A stretch of DNA of 64,000 nt from Zelopaecilomyces penicillatus (GCA_005765155.1 VCCP01000003.1:5580001-5644000); one strand, 5' to 3'; positions 41,913-54,540 are shown, numbered from the stretch's first letter. The notes: generated by a model not told the origin, from the letters alone. Made by a program: numbers and translations.

Positions 41913-42668
41913 TCAAATCAGCATGCTCATCATCCCCAACACTGCTGCGTCAGAGCCCTCCTCGGCGTTCATATCGCCAACATACCCAAGCCACCCCTTG
42001 CCTACTCGAGTGAACGCGACCGGTGTTTCCGAGAAGTCCGTCACCGGCCCCGGAATCGGCACAAACGATTCTACCACAGAGTCCTCCGTGGGGAGGTACC
42101 AACACTCATGTGGTAAAACATTGTGCAAGAACAACGCCTTTTGGCTGTACGCGTTGGAGAGCTCGTCGCTAATGGGAAGTTCAACAGCAGTTTCGTTCAA
42201 CACCAGAGTGGTGCGGTGTTGAGAGCCAGCTTCCCAGGGGAGGTCCCAGGTATGGCCAAAGTATCTGTCCAGCTCCCCCCGCTCAACCTGAGCGCTAAAC
42301 ATGCCTCCGAAAACAACAGTGCCGCCGTATTTGACGTAGTTGACAAGTCGTTGAGAGATGACTTCGTTCCTGGGTGCCATGATGGCCGCATCGGCTACGA
42401 AGACAGCCCGGGGTTCGTTGTCTTCACTGAAAAGGGCCAGAGCTTGGTTTGCATCCTTGGCGTGTCGGAGAGTCGATCTCTCAAATAGCATGTTCAACAG
42501 TCGGCCATGAATAGACTGAAACTGTGACTGCTGCCAGTCACTGCCAAATGTGAAGGTGTAGATGAGAGGTTTTTCCTCCGGCTCATAATCGATATCGTCC
42601 ATCTCCATCTGCATTTCCATATCCATATCCATATCAACCTCCTTGATGTCTCGTTCTGATCCAGGCAT
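41913..42668 (-). CDS. Conserved fungal hypothetical protein, 251 residues
   Basis: A single-exon frame with an ATG at 42668. The N-terminus (residues about 12-30) is an acidic Asp-Met repeat, probably disordered. The rest looks like a compact alpha/beta fold: a segment AVFVADAAIM, then YGGTVVFGGMFS with conserved-looking Gly residues, WDLPWEAGSQHRTT, and a C-terminal RVGKGWLGYVGDMNAEEGSD. This combination is familiar from unnamed ascomycete proteins annotated as hypothetical. The glycine-rich strand-turn segments recall glutamine-amidotransferase-like folds, but I see no catalytic Cys-His-Glu set, so no activity is assigned. No signal peptide or membrane segment is seen. It is the only confident gene between 32.2 and 48.3 kb, and its promoter lies to the right, at 42.7-43 kb. 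Confidence 0.82.
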   Translation of the reverse strand: MPGSERDIKEVDMDMDMEMQMEMDDIDYEPEEKPLIYTFTFGSDWQQSQFQSIHGRLLNMLFERSTLRHAKDANQALALFSEDNEPRAVFVADAAIMAPRNEVISQRLVNYVKYGGTVVFGGMFSAQVERGELDRYFGHTWDLPWEAGSQHRTTLVLNETAVELPISDELSNAYSQKALFLHNVLPHECWYLPTEDSVVESFVPIPGPVTDFSETPVAFTRVGKGWLGYVGDMNAEEGSDAAVLGMMSMLI

Positions 42669-45600
42669 GTCGACGATTGTAGATGGGATGTTGGGGTGTG
42701 TTTTGGTATCTTGAAGAATGATGGAAGAGTTCTGATCGTAAAGGTGAAACGTTAAAAAGCTTGAGTGCCTGATGATGTCCTTTCTTTCTCTTTGGGAATT
42801 TACTTCAAGATACGGCCAAGTTATAGATCTTCAGAAAAGCTCATTCTGGCAGAGTCCTCTCCCCCCTTCCTTCCCCCACCCCCTGGTAGTAATATGAGAG
42901 AAGAGGCAAACAGCATCAAGGCGGGTAGATGCTCGGAACCATTGCCTGCGAAAGCATCTTGCCGTCGGATGTTCTATCCAAGCTCCACCACTGATTGATT
43001 GTCTTTCGAAAATCTCACGCCTCACTCATCTGCTGTCTCTGTCTCCCGCAGCGCTGTGTCCGGAATAGCAAACATGAAACGCCACAGGCCAAAATGGTGC
43101 TTCGGTCTCTTTCTGACTTTTTTATGTTTCAGTCAAAGGTTCGGCCTCGAACTCGAGCTGCGCGAGCTGTCACTTTCCACAAAAAGTATCGTCATCGATA
43201 TATCCTACCGTTTCGGTAACCCCTCCCGCCCTCCCTCCTCTTGATTCTGTGCAGCCTCACCCAGGCATGGACATGATGTGCAGCAGCAAAGAAAGTTTAT
43301 ATGTATGTAGGTTGCTTTTGGTAGGCTCAAAAGGACAATATGCTCTGTTCGGCACTTCCGCTGAACAAACTGCTCACGAAAAGTGAAAAAAGACTCCCCT
43401 CGCTTAGCTGAAGGGGAAGCCGTAGCATGTAGGGCCCCCTGATTTTGAAGCAAACAGCCGTCAAGGCAAAAAAGCAGGTAGGCATATAGTGATTGATGTG
43501 AGGAAAGCGGCTACTGCGGGAGTGACACAGGATCCGATGAACAGGAGCCGCACCCGACATGCACAAATGCATGGAACATCGCTGTGATGAGGCCTGCTGC
43601 TTTGAGGCAAGATGGCGTTGACGATCATGGTGATGGGAAATGCAGAATCCCCCCCCCCAGTTTTGCTGCAACATAAGACTCTCGTGTGGCTTGTCAACCG
43701 TGACGTTTCAGGATAGTCGAGAGCTGAGAAGGCAAACTGAAAAGCTCAAAAGCCACTCCATGTCACTTGCAAACATGAGGCCGGTGTGCGAGGACATGTT
43801 ATCGTCGCCTTACACACCTACATGTTGTCGCCTTACCGGGGTAGGGTTTGAGAGAAATTTCCTCGACAGCCAACACACAGCAAAGTTAATTGTTGGCTGC
43901 ATGTTGTAGGGAAGCACGGACTTGACCCCAACCCAGAACCATTGAGCTAGATCGTCGAGCCGAAGTCTTCTGGCACATCGCATCATCCGAGGATCGCCTC
44001 GGCTTGCCGCCCAAGATTCCCCGATGAATAAAAGTCAGTAATACAATCATTCCCCTCTCTCTTTTCTATTCTTCTTTTCTCATCTCCCTTTTTCACTGTG
44101 AATATTAGCACCCCGCTACGCCTGGCAAGACGCATCTGGACGCGGATGTTTGCTTGCTTGCTCAGGAGGGCTCGTCACACCGAAGAGCTTTGTCCAACCC
44201 CATCCAAGTACCCGCCCACAACACCCAAAAAAGCCCAGTCACATCGGCTCATAACAACAAGTTAAACCGACGATCCATCCGTGGCCGAAGAAACGAGGCG
44301 CTCAGCCTGATTCCTGACAGGTAGTATGCAGGTAACCCCCCCTCCTCCTCTCCTCTCGACAGCAGCATGCAGGCTCCACTCACATTTCGTGTCCGAGAGT
44401 GAGTGAATATCAAAGCGAGACGGGTGATTGAGCCGTCGGAGAACCGCAAAGGGGGAAGAACAAATAAAAAGGCCCAAAATCCAAGGCGGCGTGATGAGCG
44501 GTTGCCGAATTGGACGGTGGGATGAAAGCATCACTTTCTGGCCACGGCCGAATTCGGGTGCACCACCCACACCCTTTTTTGTTTTCTTTGTTTGTTGGCA
44601 TCACAGTGCATGTCCCTTTCATGCAGTTTGCTCTGGATTGCATATACATACTGCGGGAACCCATCCCACTGGATGGAAGAACATACGTACATAAGATTCA
44701 TACACATAGCCAAGAGAAAGAAGAACCGAACCACGTTGTTGGCTACCCGGACTGACTCCAGGCACTCAGGACATTGGCGGGTTCTTGACTCGAATGGAAG
44801 CCAAGCCCCGACTCCCAGGGCTCGTGCAGGAGAGGCACATCACGGTTTTCAGCAACCCTTTCATTTTCTTCTCCTTCTTCTTGTGTTTATACCGAAGCGG
44901 TGGCTTTTTTTTTTTTGCTGGTTTGCGGTCAGGTGGGTGCGCTGGACAAAAGGTGTGCAAAAGTTTGGGTGTGGACAAGGTAGCCGGTCAGCAAGCAAGC
45001 ACACCGAGATCGAGACAGGGCCACCGGAATAGACAGCGTCCGGACCAGTCATTGCACTCGTATATGAGTTAGATACATGTCCTTATGTAAAATGACGAGA
45101 AGGCAACAAAAAACTTGGGGGGGCACGTGTGGCACGATGCCATGCCTTCCATTGGCAGCATCGTAGTAGTGCTGGCGCGTGCATGCATGTGCGGCATCTG
45201 TTATCAAGTTAATTAACCACCAAAGTGTTAATTTCTGCCTCTAGCTCCTCTGTGTATTAATAATCGTCTCTCCTTATAGTAAATACTTCTTTGCAGCAAC
45301 TGTTTTCTTCTGTAGGTCGTGTATTTCAGAGTAGCGTTGCCTTGGTTTTGTATAGTGGTATGTGAGAGTGGGTTGGCAAGCCATTATGAGTTGAGCCGAT
45401 GAGAGACACGACACGTCGACGGCCCGTCCCCTTTGTTGTCTTTGCCGATCCAAACGCAAGTCCGACTTCCAACGGGGGCTAAAATAACCCAGCCCTGTAA
45501 AGGGTCTTCCGGCGGTTGTTACATGTCAACATCTAATAATACTAGTATGATGAGGCACCCTTGTTTGCGGGTCGTCTTAACGCACGCAGAGTATGTAAGT

Positions 45601-47068
45601 ATGTACATTCTCCAGCCCCCATCTTCTCCTGGACGACGGGGTCAACTTTCATTCACTCTAAAGTATGCATGTCAGTCCACATGTACTTCATTATTGCCAT
45701 GTCTGAGTTGCGTGCGTGCGTGCGTGTATCAAAATCATGTACAACACTGAAATAACAGCGGGTCTTTTTCTTTGCTTTTTTATCCCGCTTTGGAGAGCGA
45801 GAAAAGCTCGCCGATGAAGCAGTCATCAGCAGTCATCAGCTGAGGCTTTTAATTCGACGCTGAACTGAAGATTGGGCTCCGCCAGCGTCCCGCATTTGCA
45901 ACTAGTTGCATGGTGCGGCCCGGAGCGGTCCACGGACACTGACGGCGATGAGATGATCATGGGCGAGCGGGCATGGATGGATGTGATGAGATGGATCATG
46001 GATGGTGTGTATGTACGTCAGAAGCTAAAGAAACTACTACGCGATTGATACCCGTCTTGTGTGTCTGTCTGTACATTAGCATCCAAGTTAGCCTGGTTCG
46101 TAGTAGTACTAGGTAGGTGGCTAATTAGTTGCCAGTTTACCACCAAAACCTCCCTTTCATCATCACATCCATGGCTCGGACTATGGATGGGCCATTCATG
46201 AGTAAGAAGTGCATGGATTGGAAGCAAGTGACGACAGACGCAGGCATGTATGTATGGAATGGGCGCCCATGCTGTGTAACGCCAGCCACCCGCCCAGATG
46301 CATGTATTTTTGCCTCCCTCCGAGAACAAAGGTCCAGAAGTCATCCATTCGCCCAAGGCACCTGATGCTCACATGTATTGAGTACCTGCCTACATAGCGT
46401 AACGTAAGTGTGCTTATCATGTACCCCGGCCTTGGGAGCTGCCCCATTTCGCGTGTTGCCCACGCCGTTGTCTCCGCGCGCGCACACACACACACACACA
46501 CCACACACAAGTCAAACTAACAACCAACAACCCAACCCAACACCTAAACCAGACGTCAAACCAGCCTGTTGGTAACCAACGACATGTCTATTCTCAACGA
46601 AAAAAGGAGCGTTTTTGGCGACAGTGTGTGTTGGAGTTTGGCCTCACCGTCTTTATGCGAAGAAAAGGGACATCGCTTACAGGGTCCAGTCCAACATGAG
46701 TAGGTAGACAGATACAAATGGGTCAAATGTACGTTGTTCACACGTTTCTCGTCATTCACAAGTCACATCCCATCACTAAACGGTAACCCATGGACACACC
46801 CACAAATCCATTGGAATACGAACACTTGAGGGGGATACCACCATCGGCTAATAAGGGGGGTGGGAAAGGAACTAGACGACGCTGGCTTGGCTTTTTGCTT
46901 GCTCGTTTCTTTCTCTTTTCAGCTCCCTTCCCCGTCCCCGCAATTATATACCCTGGCTATTCATTCGTGGATTACCTACTAATCTACCAGAGGATCAATA
47001 AAGAGTAGCGTAATAAACGGGTTTTCCCGCTTTAGGGTTTTGACAACTTTGACGAGAGCCGGGGCCAG

Positions 47069-47109
47069 ATGATGATGATAATGATCATCATCATCATCAT
47101 CATCATCAT
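47069..47109. repeat. Inverted (GAT)n/(ATC)n microsatellite
   Basis: GATGATGAT units switch to ATCATCATC units within about 40 bp, so the tract can fold into a hairpin. Confidence 0.75.
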
Positions 47110-47791
47110 GGCCTTGTTCAATCAAGTCAAGGGCTCAAAGGCGTGCGCGAGCCTTCCTCTCGTTGCCTCCGCAAAAACACGCCAATCCACCCACCCCCAT
47201 CAACAAAGTACACTGCTGTCAAATGTCATCCCATTGGTATTATTCAACCTGCAACAAAATACCCACGGAGCCATTTCTCCCCAGCACAACGGGACTGGTC
47301 GTCTTTTAGCTTTGCAGTAGCTTCCTGCGCGTGCTAGGTCATGGCTTCCCTCAGCGCCGGGTCTCCCGTCCTGTGGAAATCGACCACGACCATGACTACG
47401 AGAAAAGCCCGCTTTCTTTTTGAGGCCTGAGCATTTTCGATAGCCATGCGACCCTCGGGGGGGACCACCTAATCTCGTCTTGCCTCTTTGGGTCACGCTC
47501 CATGTACGAAGGTCGGGCCAAGTGAGGCCCAAGACCGCAGAAGCCGTCGGCGATGCCAGCAAAGGGTCATGTCCATCATCGAGAGGGGACCCTCACCTCA
47601 CCTCACCCCCTCCCTCCCCTTGCCCCCCCCCAGCTTGGTCCGAAATAGTCACCGCCACCGCGCGTGGCGGCGGATGCTGTATGTACATATTGTCTGTATT
47701 ATGTGCGATGCTCCGCACGGGATCCCGTCGCAATGGGCAGTAGATGATCTTGGCCGCAGCCGATCCGCACGAGAACCGGAGCTGATGCGAA

Positions 47792-47818
47792 GGGGGGGGG
47801 GGGGGGGGGGGGGGGGGG
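47792..47818 (+). repeat. Poly(G) tract, 27 nt
   Basis: Uninterrupted G run preceded by GATGCGAA. A strong G-quadruplex candidate, and length-unstable in sequencing. Confidence 0.85.
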
Positions 47819-48174
47819 CAGCCTAGCACGGACGTGGGTAACTTATCCTCTTACTCCTCCTGCTCATCCTGCTTCTCATTGCTCAGACGAAGAAAAACAC
47901 CGCGCTTTGCGCCGACGAGTGCATCATGTTGGTCTCTGTTTCTGTATGCAGAGCAGCTTGAGAACAGGTTTCATTGGGACATGATGGGGGGGATCTACTC
48001 GCGTCTAACCCGAACGTAACATGTCAAAGTATAGCCGGCCGTCAAAATATCGGCCAGCCAGGCTGGCCGAGTAGTATCAGCCATCCCCTTGGGACCGTTG
48101 TCGGGAACTAGCTCAACCCTTGACTGCATCTGGTCAGCTAGGCCAGATATTAAACCGCCGGTTTTGTACTCTGA

Positions 48175-48183
48175 TATATATAA
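48175..48183 (+). promoter_or_regulatory. TATA box of the P450 gene
   Basis: TATATATAA lies about 155 bp upstream of the P450 ATG, followed by a leader without upstream ATG codons of good context. Confidence 0.55.
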
Positions 48184-48333
48184 ACGACGGGGCCCAGCCC
48201 GCAGTCAAGCGATCCCTCTTCCAGCTGTTGTCGCCCACCAACTCAGTAGTACTTCAGTTTCACCAGTTGGTGCTTGATATTGCTGCTCATTCTTCCCCTC
48301 ATCAGAGGTTAACTACCTAGTCCAAGCTTCATC

Positions 48334-50358
48334 ATGGTGACAGACTCAATCATGGCTATGCAGGATCTTCTATCAGCCTTTACTTGGGTCCATGGCCTTG
48401 TTGCGCTATTTGGTGTCTGGTTTGTCTACGCTGTTGGCCTGGGTGTCTACAGACTGTGGTTCAGCCCTATTGCTCACGTTCCTGGGCCCAAGCTGGCAGC
48501 TTTGACCCAATATTACGAATTCTACTACGACATTATCCTCGGTGGACAGTACACCTTCAAGATCCTTGAGTTGCACAAAGTGTATGGCCCCGTCGTCCGC
48601 ATCAGCCCCTGGGAAGTGCATGTTGGAGAACACGACTTCCACAGCGAGTTATATACTGGACCGACCCGACCACGCGACAAGTGGCCTTTCTGGGCGAAAC
48701 AGGTGTGTATTAGTCCTGCTTGAGTACACAGTACTTGGTTCAAATACTAACAACTAAACAGTTTGGTGCTCCCTGTACGATTCCTACTCTTCATCCGATT
48801 TTATATTGACGAGGCACTAATCGCGACCAAACAGACAGCGCACTTGCTACCCTTGATCACCACCACCACAAGCTTCGTCGTGGAGCCCTGAACCCCTTCT
48901 TCTCTACTCAAAGTGTTCGCAAGCTCCAACCAATTGTCGAAGAGCGGACCGATGCCCTCCTCGATGCTCTCGTCAACTATGCCGCCTCTCGAAGCCATGA
49001 GCCGTTGAATACCATGTATCCCTTTTCAGCCTTTACCAATGGTACGCAGCACAAAATCTCCTTATGATGTTGTATAACTCATAATGCTAACGAAATCTAT
49101 AGACGTCATCAACGAGTATGCATTTGCTCGAAGCGATCATTTGAGTATGTTATACCCCACCCCGACAAGCAAAGCCGCAATGAGTAAGAGCTCAGCTGAC
49201 ACTACTTAGTTGAGGAATATGATTTCGGAGCCGAAGTGACTGACAACATGTTGCTGGGCACTCACATGGGCACGATGATTAAGCATGCCAACTGGGCTCT
49301 CACTTTTGTAAACAGTCTACCCGAAGCCGTCTCAGGCCGTTTTATTCCAGGCAAGCTAGATCCTAATTGCAGGACATGCATTCCCCTGGTATGGATATAA
49401 CTAACATAATTACACAGGCTGGGGAGGCTGGCTCAAGATGAAGAATGATATTCTTGACCAAATCCGCGAAATCAAGGCATCAGAGAACACGGAAAAGTGG
49501 CAGTTGGACGTTAGCCACCCTACCATCTTTCACGAACTTTTGTCTTCTAAGCTATTGCCACCTCAAGAAAAGACCCCCGAGCGACTTGCTCAGGAGGGCC
49601 AAATTTTGGTGCAAGGAGGCACGCTTACGACATCATGGACACTTTCCCTAGCAATCTTCCATCTTCTTAACCGGCCCTCAACCCTCCGTGCGCTACGAGA
49701 CGAGCTGTTCGCCGCCATTCCTGACGCCAACGAAATTCTTCCTTTGGCTCAATTAGAGAACCTACCTTATCTCCGCGCTGTTGTCAAGGAGGCCTTGAGA
49801 CACGGCATTGGGACAAGCAGTAGACTGCCTCGCATCGCCCCCGAGGAATCCTTTACCATTACTGATTCTACCACGGGAACCGAGTGCCATCTCCCCAAGG
49901 GTACTGTCATCAGCATGAGCCCATACAAGACCATCATGGATGAGGCCATCTTCGCCGATCCTCTGGCCTTCCATCCCGAAAGGTGGCTCGAAGGCGAGGA
50001 AAGACTAGACAAGTATCTCACCGTCTGGGGTGGTGGCTCCCGAGGGTGTTTGGGAATGGCTTTGGCGCAGGCAGAGCTTTTTCTCATGCTGGCCAAGTTC
50101 TTCCGTCGCTGGGGCGGTGGCGGTATTGTTGATGGAAGCGATGAGGGTGACCGCCGCCCTGGCGATGTGGGCGTGATTAAGATCTTTGAGACGACAGTCC
50201 GAGACTGCCAGATGGCCTCTGATTACTTTATCCCGATGCCTTATAAGGTATGTGTTACTGCTGCGCCCACCTTTTCTTCACATACTTCACGACGATACGA
50301 ATGCTAATCAATGTCACAGGGCACCAAGGGCCTTCGCTTCACTCTTGAGAAATGTTGA
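48334..50358 (+). CDS. Cytochrome P450 monooxygenase (seven exons)
   Basis: Exons are 48334-48702, 48762-48774, 48835-49041, 49103-49144, 49210-49350, 49418-50247 and 50320-50358, giving 546 residues. An N-terminal membrane anchor lies at about residues 12-35, followed by the Pro-rich hinge AHVPGPK. The I-helix reads GGTLTTSW, the ExxR is Glu382-Arg385, and PERW follows. The heme loop GGGSRGCLG carries Cys468, with Trp in place of the usual Phe at the start of the motif. It is an ER-bound heme enzyme that uses NADPH-P450 reductase. The overall pattern resembles the trichodiene-oxygenase-like fungal P450s; the substrate is unknown. Exon 2 is only 13 nt. The fifth intron begins with GC (CAG|GCAAGC) and ends in ACACAG after an ACTAAC branch, a GC-AG intron. 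The neighbours, a broken BPL_N gene and an MFS pump, could form a small secondary-metabolism group. Confidence 0.9.
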
Positions 50359-51041
50359 GTAATAGAAGAAAGATGAAACGACTTTTATGTGTTGCTTTAG
50401 ATACCCTATGGTTCCATGCGAACAACGATTTTGATGAGAGATGGATGATGGATGCTTTTACCCAATGACTGAACCAGTCTATTTTTTATTTATTTTTCGT
50501 TTTTGTTTCGGCGATGATCTAGGGAAGAAGACGGGAGTTAGTAGTAATGTCTACTGGGTATAGGTATCTCGAGCAAGTGCTTACTTATTTACCAAAAACA
50601 TATTTTTCTTGAACATAGCCGACCCCCGATCATTTTACGGCAAGACGGACTCTTTTGTAGTGTGTTTGCTCCCTCAATCCAATGAGTAATATCAGTAGCA
50701 TCCTTTAACAATCCATCGTTCTTCGTATGGGACTACTTAAGAGAGGTTGTGATTATTCTCGCGGTGCTTTCATAGGGTTTGTGATGGAACGGTTGGGAGG
50801 GCTGTGTAAACTCAGCCGACGACTAAAAACTACACTGCCTCCTATTGTCGATGACTCCGCGGGATCGCAGCCCGGCGGCATTGGAGATGAAGTTTAAATA
50901 GCTATACCTGTCCGATCTTCCTGTCTCATCGCTGCCAAGCCAATTCCATCATTGCCAAGCCAATCCTCTCCTCACTTCTTCAAGCCTTTTCAACTATTTT
51001 TTTTTGGGACAATTTTCACTACTCCTCTCTCTCGTGGCGCG
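50359..51041. other. Intergenic between P450 and BPL_N-like gene
   Basis: P450 3' flank and promoter of the next gene, including a CT-rich stretch just before 51042. No other gene. Confidence 0.5.
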
Positions 51042-51974
51042 ATGCAATTCAAACCTCTCTTGGCAGTAGCTATGTCGGCATTATCCGGCGCCTGTGCTAC
51101 GCCTCGCCCAACTCGAGCGCTTGTGTATCGAGGTCCGGCATCATCCGAGGGGTGTCCTGAGGCAATTGCCAAACTGCTACATAGCTCAAATCATAGATTC
51201 GAAGTTACGTATGCTGGGCCTGATGAAGATATCGATATCTCGGCTGAGACTCTAGCAGATTATGATCTTTACGCCTTTGGTGGCGGAGAAGGTGAACCTA
51301 ATTTCTTCCTCTTTCCCATTTATGCACGCCTTTAGTGGTTTCTAACAATCGCAATAACAGACCTTGGTGATGCCTGGAAAGATATGAAGGAGCACGCAGA
51401 TGCCATCCGTAACTTTGTGTCCAATGGCGGCCGGTACCTAGGCTTCTGCCTGGGTGCCTAGCTTGCGGGCAGCTCTCCCGGGTTCGGCCTCTTACCCAAA
51501 GGGGCCGATACCGACTCGGAAGCCGGAACATATGGAGCCCAGGTGAATACCACCAAAGACACCCTGATCCAGGTAGACTGGCGCTTCACCAACGGCAAGA
51601 CACAGCACGGCCGGTGGCTCTACTTCCAAGAGTGGCCGGTGATTACGGGGCTAAAAAAGGAGGAGAATGTGCTGGCTCGGTACTCGAGCAACGGAGATGT
51701 CGCCGCGTCTCTGACGCCGTACGGCCGTGGGTGGGTGGGACTTTGTGGGCCGCATCCGGAGGCCACACAGCAGTGGTGTAAGTCTTGGCTTCTTCTATCT
51801 ATCCAATGTTTTTCTTCATTGTGATTAATTGCCCTTTTGCTTCATGGCTTCATGAACTAATCTAAGTGTTGCTTAACAGATGACGACTATGATCTTGAAA
51901 ACCCAGATGGAATCAGGGCAGACATTGGACATGATTTGATCGAGGCGACTATGAAGGAGGCAATTGAAAGATAG
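51042..51974 (+). pseudogene. BPL_N / class I glutamine-amidotransferase-like protein broken by one stop codon
   Basis: Exons 51042-51291, 51361-51777 and 51880-51974 with canonical introns (69 and 102 nt) would span 253 codons, but codon 117 is TAG (51459-51461). A signal peptide covers about residues 1-19. Then come RALVYRGPASSEGCPEAI and, across the first intron, LYAFGGGE joined to DLGDAW. The nucleophile elbow GFCLGA ends directly at the stop, three codons after the Cys. The frame after the stop is undamaged through GWVGLCGPHPEATQQW to the natural TAG. Homologues carry the biotin-protein-ligase N-terminal domain (BPL_N, Pfam PF09825). They are common in fungi as secreted or vacuolar proteins of unclear function. 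A single substitution at a position usually Tyr fits recent loss, a population polymorphism or a sequence error. Confidence 0.75.
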
Positions 51975-53027
51975 ACTGTGTTTACTAGAATATAGAGCGT
52001 GCTTTTCATTGCTATTGACAAATCAAACCACTCATTCTAACGAAAAGAGCAACACAACATCCACACAATGACGCAGTCTAACTTGACCCGTCACGAACGC
52101 AAAAGTAAGCAAACGCCCACAATTTACCCCAGACACCACCATCGCGATCCTACCTTAATGGTCAAAGCCCCCCCTTCTGTTCATTTCATCATCAAAAAAA
52201 TCCTCTCCACATCCTGCCCTGCCCAGCCTGTCAGATGCCTCCGATTACTATATAACATGCGGTCGCGTTACTTTTCTGTAAATTACAACCTGTGGATGGA
52301 AGGCTTGCACGCGGCTTCTGCCCTCGGATGGACTACTGCCGAGAGGCACTAAGACGGACGGATGAATGTTTTGCGCCCGGACAGACACCTTCCCGGCGCT
52401 AGGCCCAGTATAACCCTCCAAAGTACAGGGGATGTTGGACGCTTGGCAGTTCAAACAGGGTGAGAAAGAAACATAGTCGGGATATCCAAGGTATCAAAGT
52501 ATTTCATATTACTAAATCTATAGAAATGTAGCTATTTCTAGAAACTCTGGCGACATCCTGAAACCTCTAGAAATATTAGAAATAAATTATCCAGACCGGC
52601 TTAGAAAATCAGAGGAAGGTTGTCAATTTCACCCTTTTGGAAGTGCCTAACTTGGCAGCGTCAGTTCAGCGCCCAACAGCCTTCATCTCCCCTGTGTGCG
52701 CCCCCCCTGGACGATGCGTGCTGGGACAGGGGTTCAGGGAGATTTTTTAGTGAATGCCCTGCTGCACGGAAGCTCCTGTGGGGTTGTCATGCAGACGTGG
52801 GGAGTTTGACAGGAAAATGTCATAGTTGGCCTCTCCGACGGCTTTGTTAACCTTCCGATCATCAAACATCTCCTTTTCAAAACATCGCTCTTCAGCATTC
52901 TTTAATCGAACTGTACCATCACGGACGACGCCCGGCCTGCGCAGTGCTCGCATAGCAAATCAGCTACCAACCAGTCCTGCCTCCAAACTTATTCCAACAT
53001 CGTCCCTTTCTCCCTCCCGTCGACACA
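51975..53027. other. Intergenic and promoter of the MFS gene
   Basis: Contains imperfect TCTAGAAA repeats (52545-52580) and a CT-rich stretch before 53028. No gene is seen. Confidence 0.5.
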
Positions 53028-54540
53028 ATGGCGGCCGTCGATCCCGCGCTGCGGAAGAGGGTTCTCCGGGTCATCTCCTTTTCGCTACTTCTCGACCTTG
53101 TGAGTGCCATGAAAGGCATATGATGGGCTCCTAGTCAGACCATCGACGAGTAGTAAACTTACGATACTAACTGGGGCAATAGATTTCCTTCACCTTCATC
53201 TTGCCTCTCTTTCCGCAACTTCTGGCCTTCTACCGCGACCTCGAGGCCCCGGCCCAGCTAATCGATGGCGCCCCAACGACGCTCCTCCAGTATATCATTG
53301 GTGGCATGAACAAATACAAAGCCGCATTTTCTCGACCAATTGACTCGCGATATGATATCGTTCTGCTCGGTGGGGCTATGGGCTCTCTCTTCTCGTAAGT
53401 GGTGGTGGTTACCTATAGACTTGGGTTTCTGGCACTCTTGATCGTTACTTGTGCTCACGATTCGCATCTAGGCTCCTGCAAGCTGTCGCATCACCCTTGA
53501 TTGGGCGTCTCTCCGATCGTTATGGCCGCCGCAATGCCCTCCTCGCCTCCATGTGCGGCAACATCCTGTCAGTTCTGCTGTGGGTTGCCGCAACCGATTT
53601 CCGAACATTCATTGCCAGTCGCGTCGTTGGCGGACTATCCGAAGGCAATATTCAGTTGGCAACGGCAATGGCGAGCGACATCTCTGACGAAACCACCCGT
53701 GGTTCGACAATGGCTATTATTGGCGCTTGCTTTTCTATCGCCTTTACATTTGGCCCTGCATTGGGTGCTTGGCTGAGCACAATTTCCACTGTTGCTGCCA
53801 ACCCATTCGCCACCGCTGCAGGCTTCAGCTTGGCGTTGATCGTTGTCGAGACCATCTACCTATACTTTTGTCTGCCAGAAACATTGCCCTCATTAACAAA
53901 AGAGGGTGTCAACAAGAATCAAAAGGGTACGAAGCAGACAAAGGCGAAGAAAGTTGAGAGAACCAACTCCCACTTCCTACTCAATGCGGTACACTTTGTA
54001 TTCCTCCTTTTCTTCTCTGGAATGGAGAGTTCTCTGTCCTTTATGAGCTACGACCTCTTTGCCTTTACATCCGGAAAAAATGGTCGGTTGTTGGGATACA
54101 TTGGTCTGGTGGCATCCCTACTACAAGGCGGCGTCACCAGGAGACTGCCTCCGCTGATCTCTGTCCGTGTTGGTGCTGTGGCTTGTCTGGCATCCTTCCT
54201 TCTTCTCAGCAAAATCACCACAGTCGGTGGTCTATACGCTGCAGCGACATGCCTGGCCATTACCTCTGCTACTGTCGTAACCGGTCTCAACGCTCTCAGC
54301 AGCTTCGAAGCCAACGAGGATGAGAGAGGCGGTAAGCTGGGCAATCTGCGGAGTTGGGGTCAGCTCGGACGAGGCTTGGGTCCTCTTTTGTTTACAAGTG
54401 TGTACTGGTGGGCCGGTCGAGAGACAGCGTACACCATGGGCGCAGCAGGCATCGCAGTTGTAGTAGCTGCAGCAGTGTTTGGTTTGAAGACGCCCACGGG
54501 GGGCCTCAAGATGAAGGTTGGTGAGAAGAAAACGCAGTAA
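53028..54540 (+). CDS. Major facilitator superfamily transporter (three exons)
   Basis: Exons are 53028-53099, 53183-53394 and 53472-54540, giving 450 residues. The introns have GTGAGT and GTAAGT donors and phases 0 and 2. Twelve hydrophobic segments are expected. The MFS signature motif A, GRLSDRYGRR, lies at residues about 106-115 in the first cytoplasmic loop. A Lys-rich central loop (about 255-275) separates the two halves, as is usual for drug:H+ antiporter-type carriers. The family moves small molecules across membranes by proton or sugar coupling; the substrate cannot be read from sequence. Resemblance is to tetracycline-resistance-like fungal MFS members. Its position beside a P450 would fit export of a metabolite, but no biosynthetic core enzyme is adjacent. 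The start is chosen because it gives a short cytosolic N-terminus before helix 1 and lies after a CT-rich leader. Confidence 0.88.

Larger units (their letters stand above)
42669..48174. other. Gene-poor tract with simple repeats
   Basis: Contains CT-rich promoter-like patches (44045-44095), a C run at 43652-43660 and CA repeats near 46485-46505. It also contains the ATC/GAT inverted microsatellite and a long G run listed separately. Open frames here are short and low-complexity. Confidence 0.5.
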
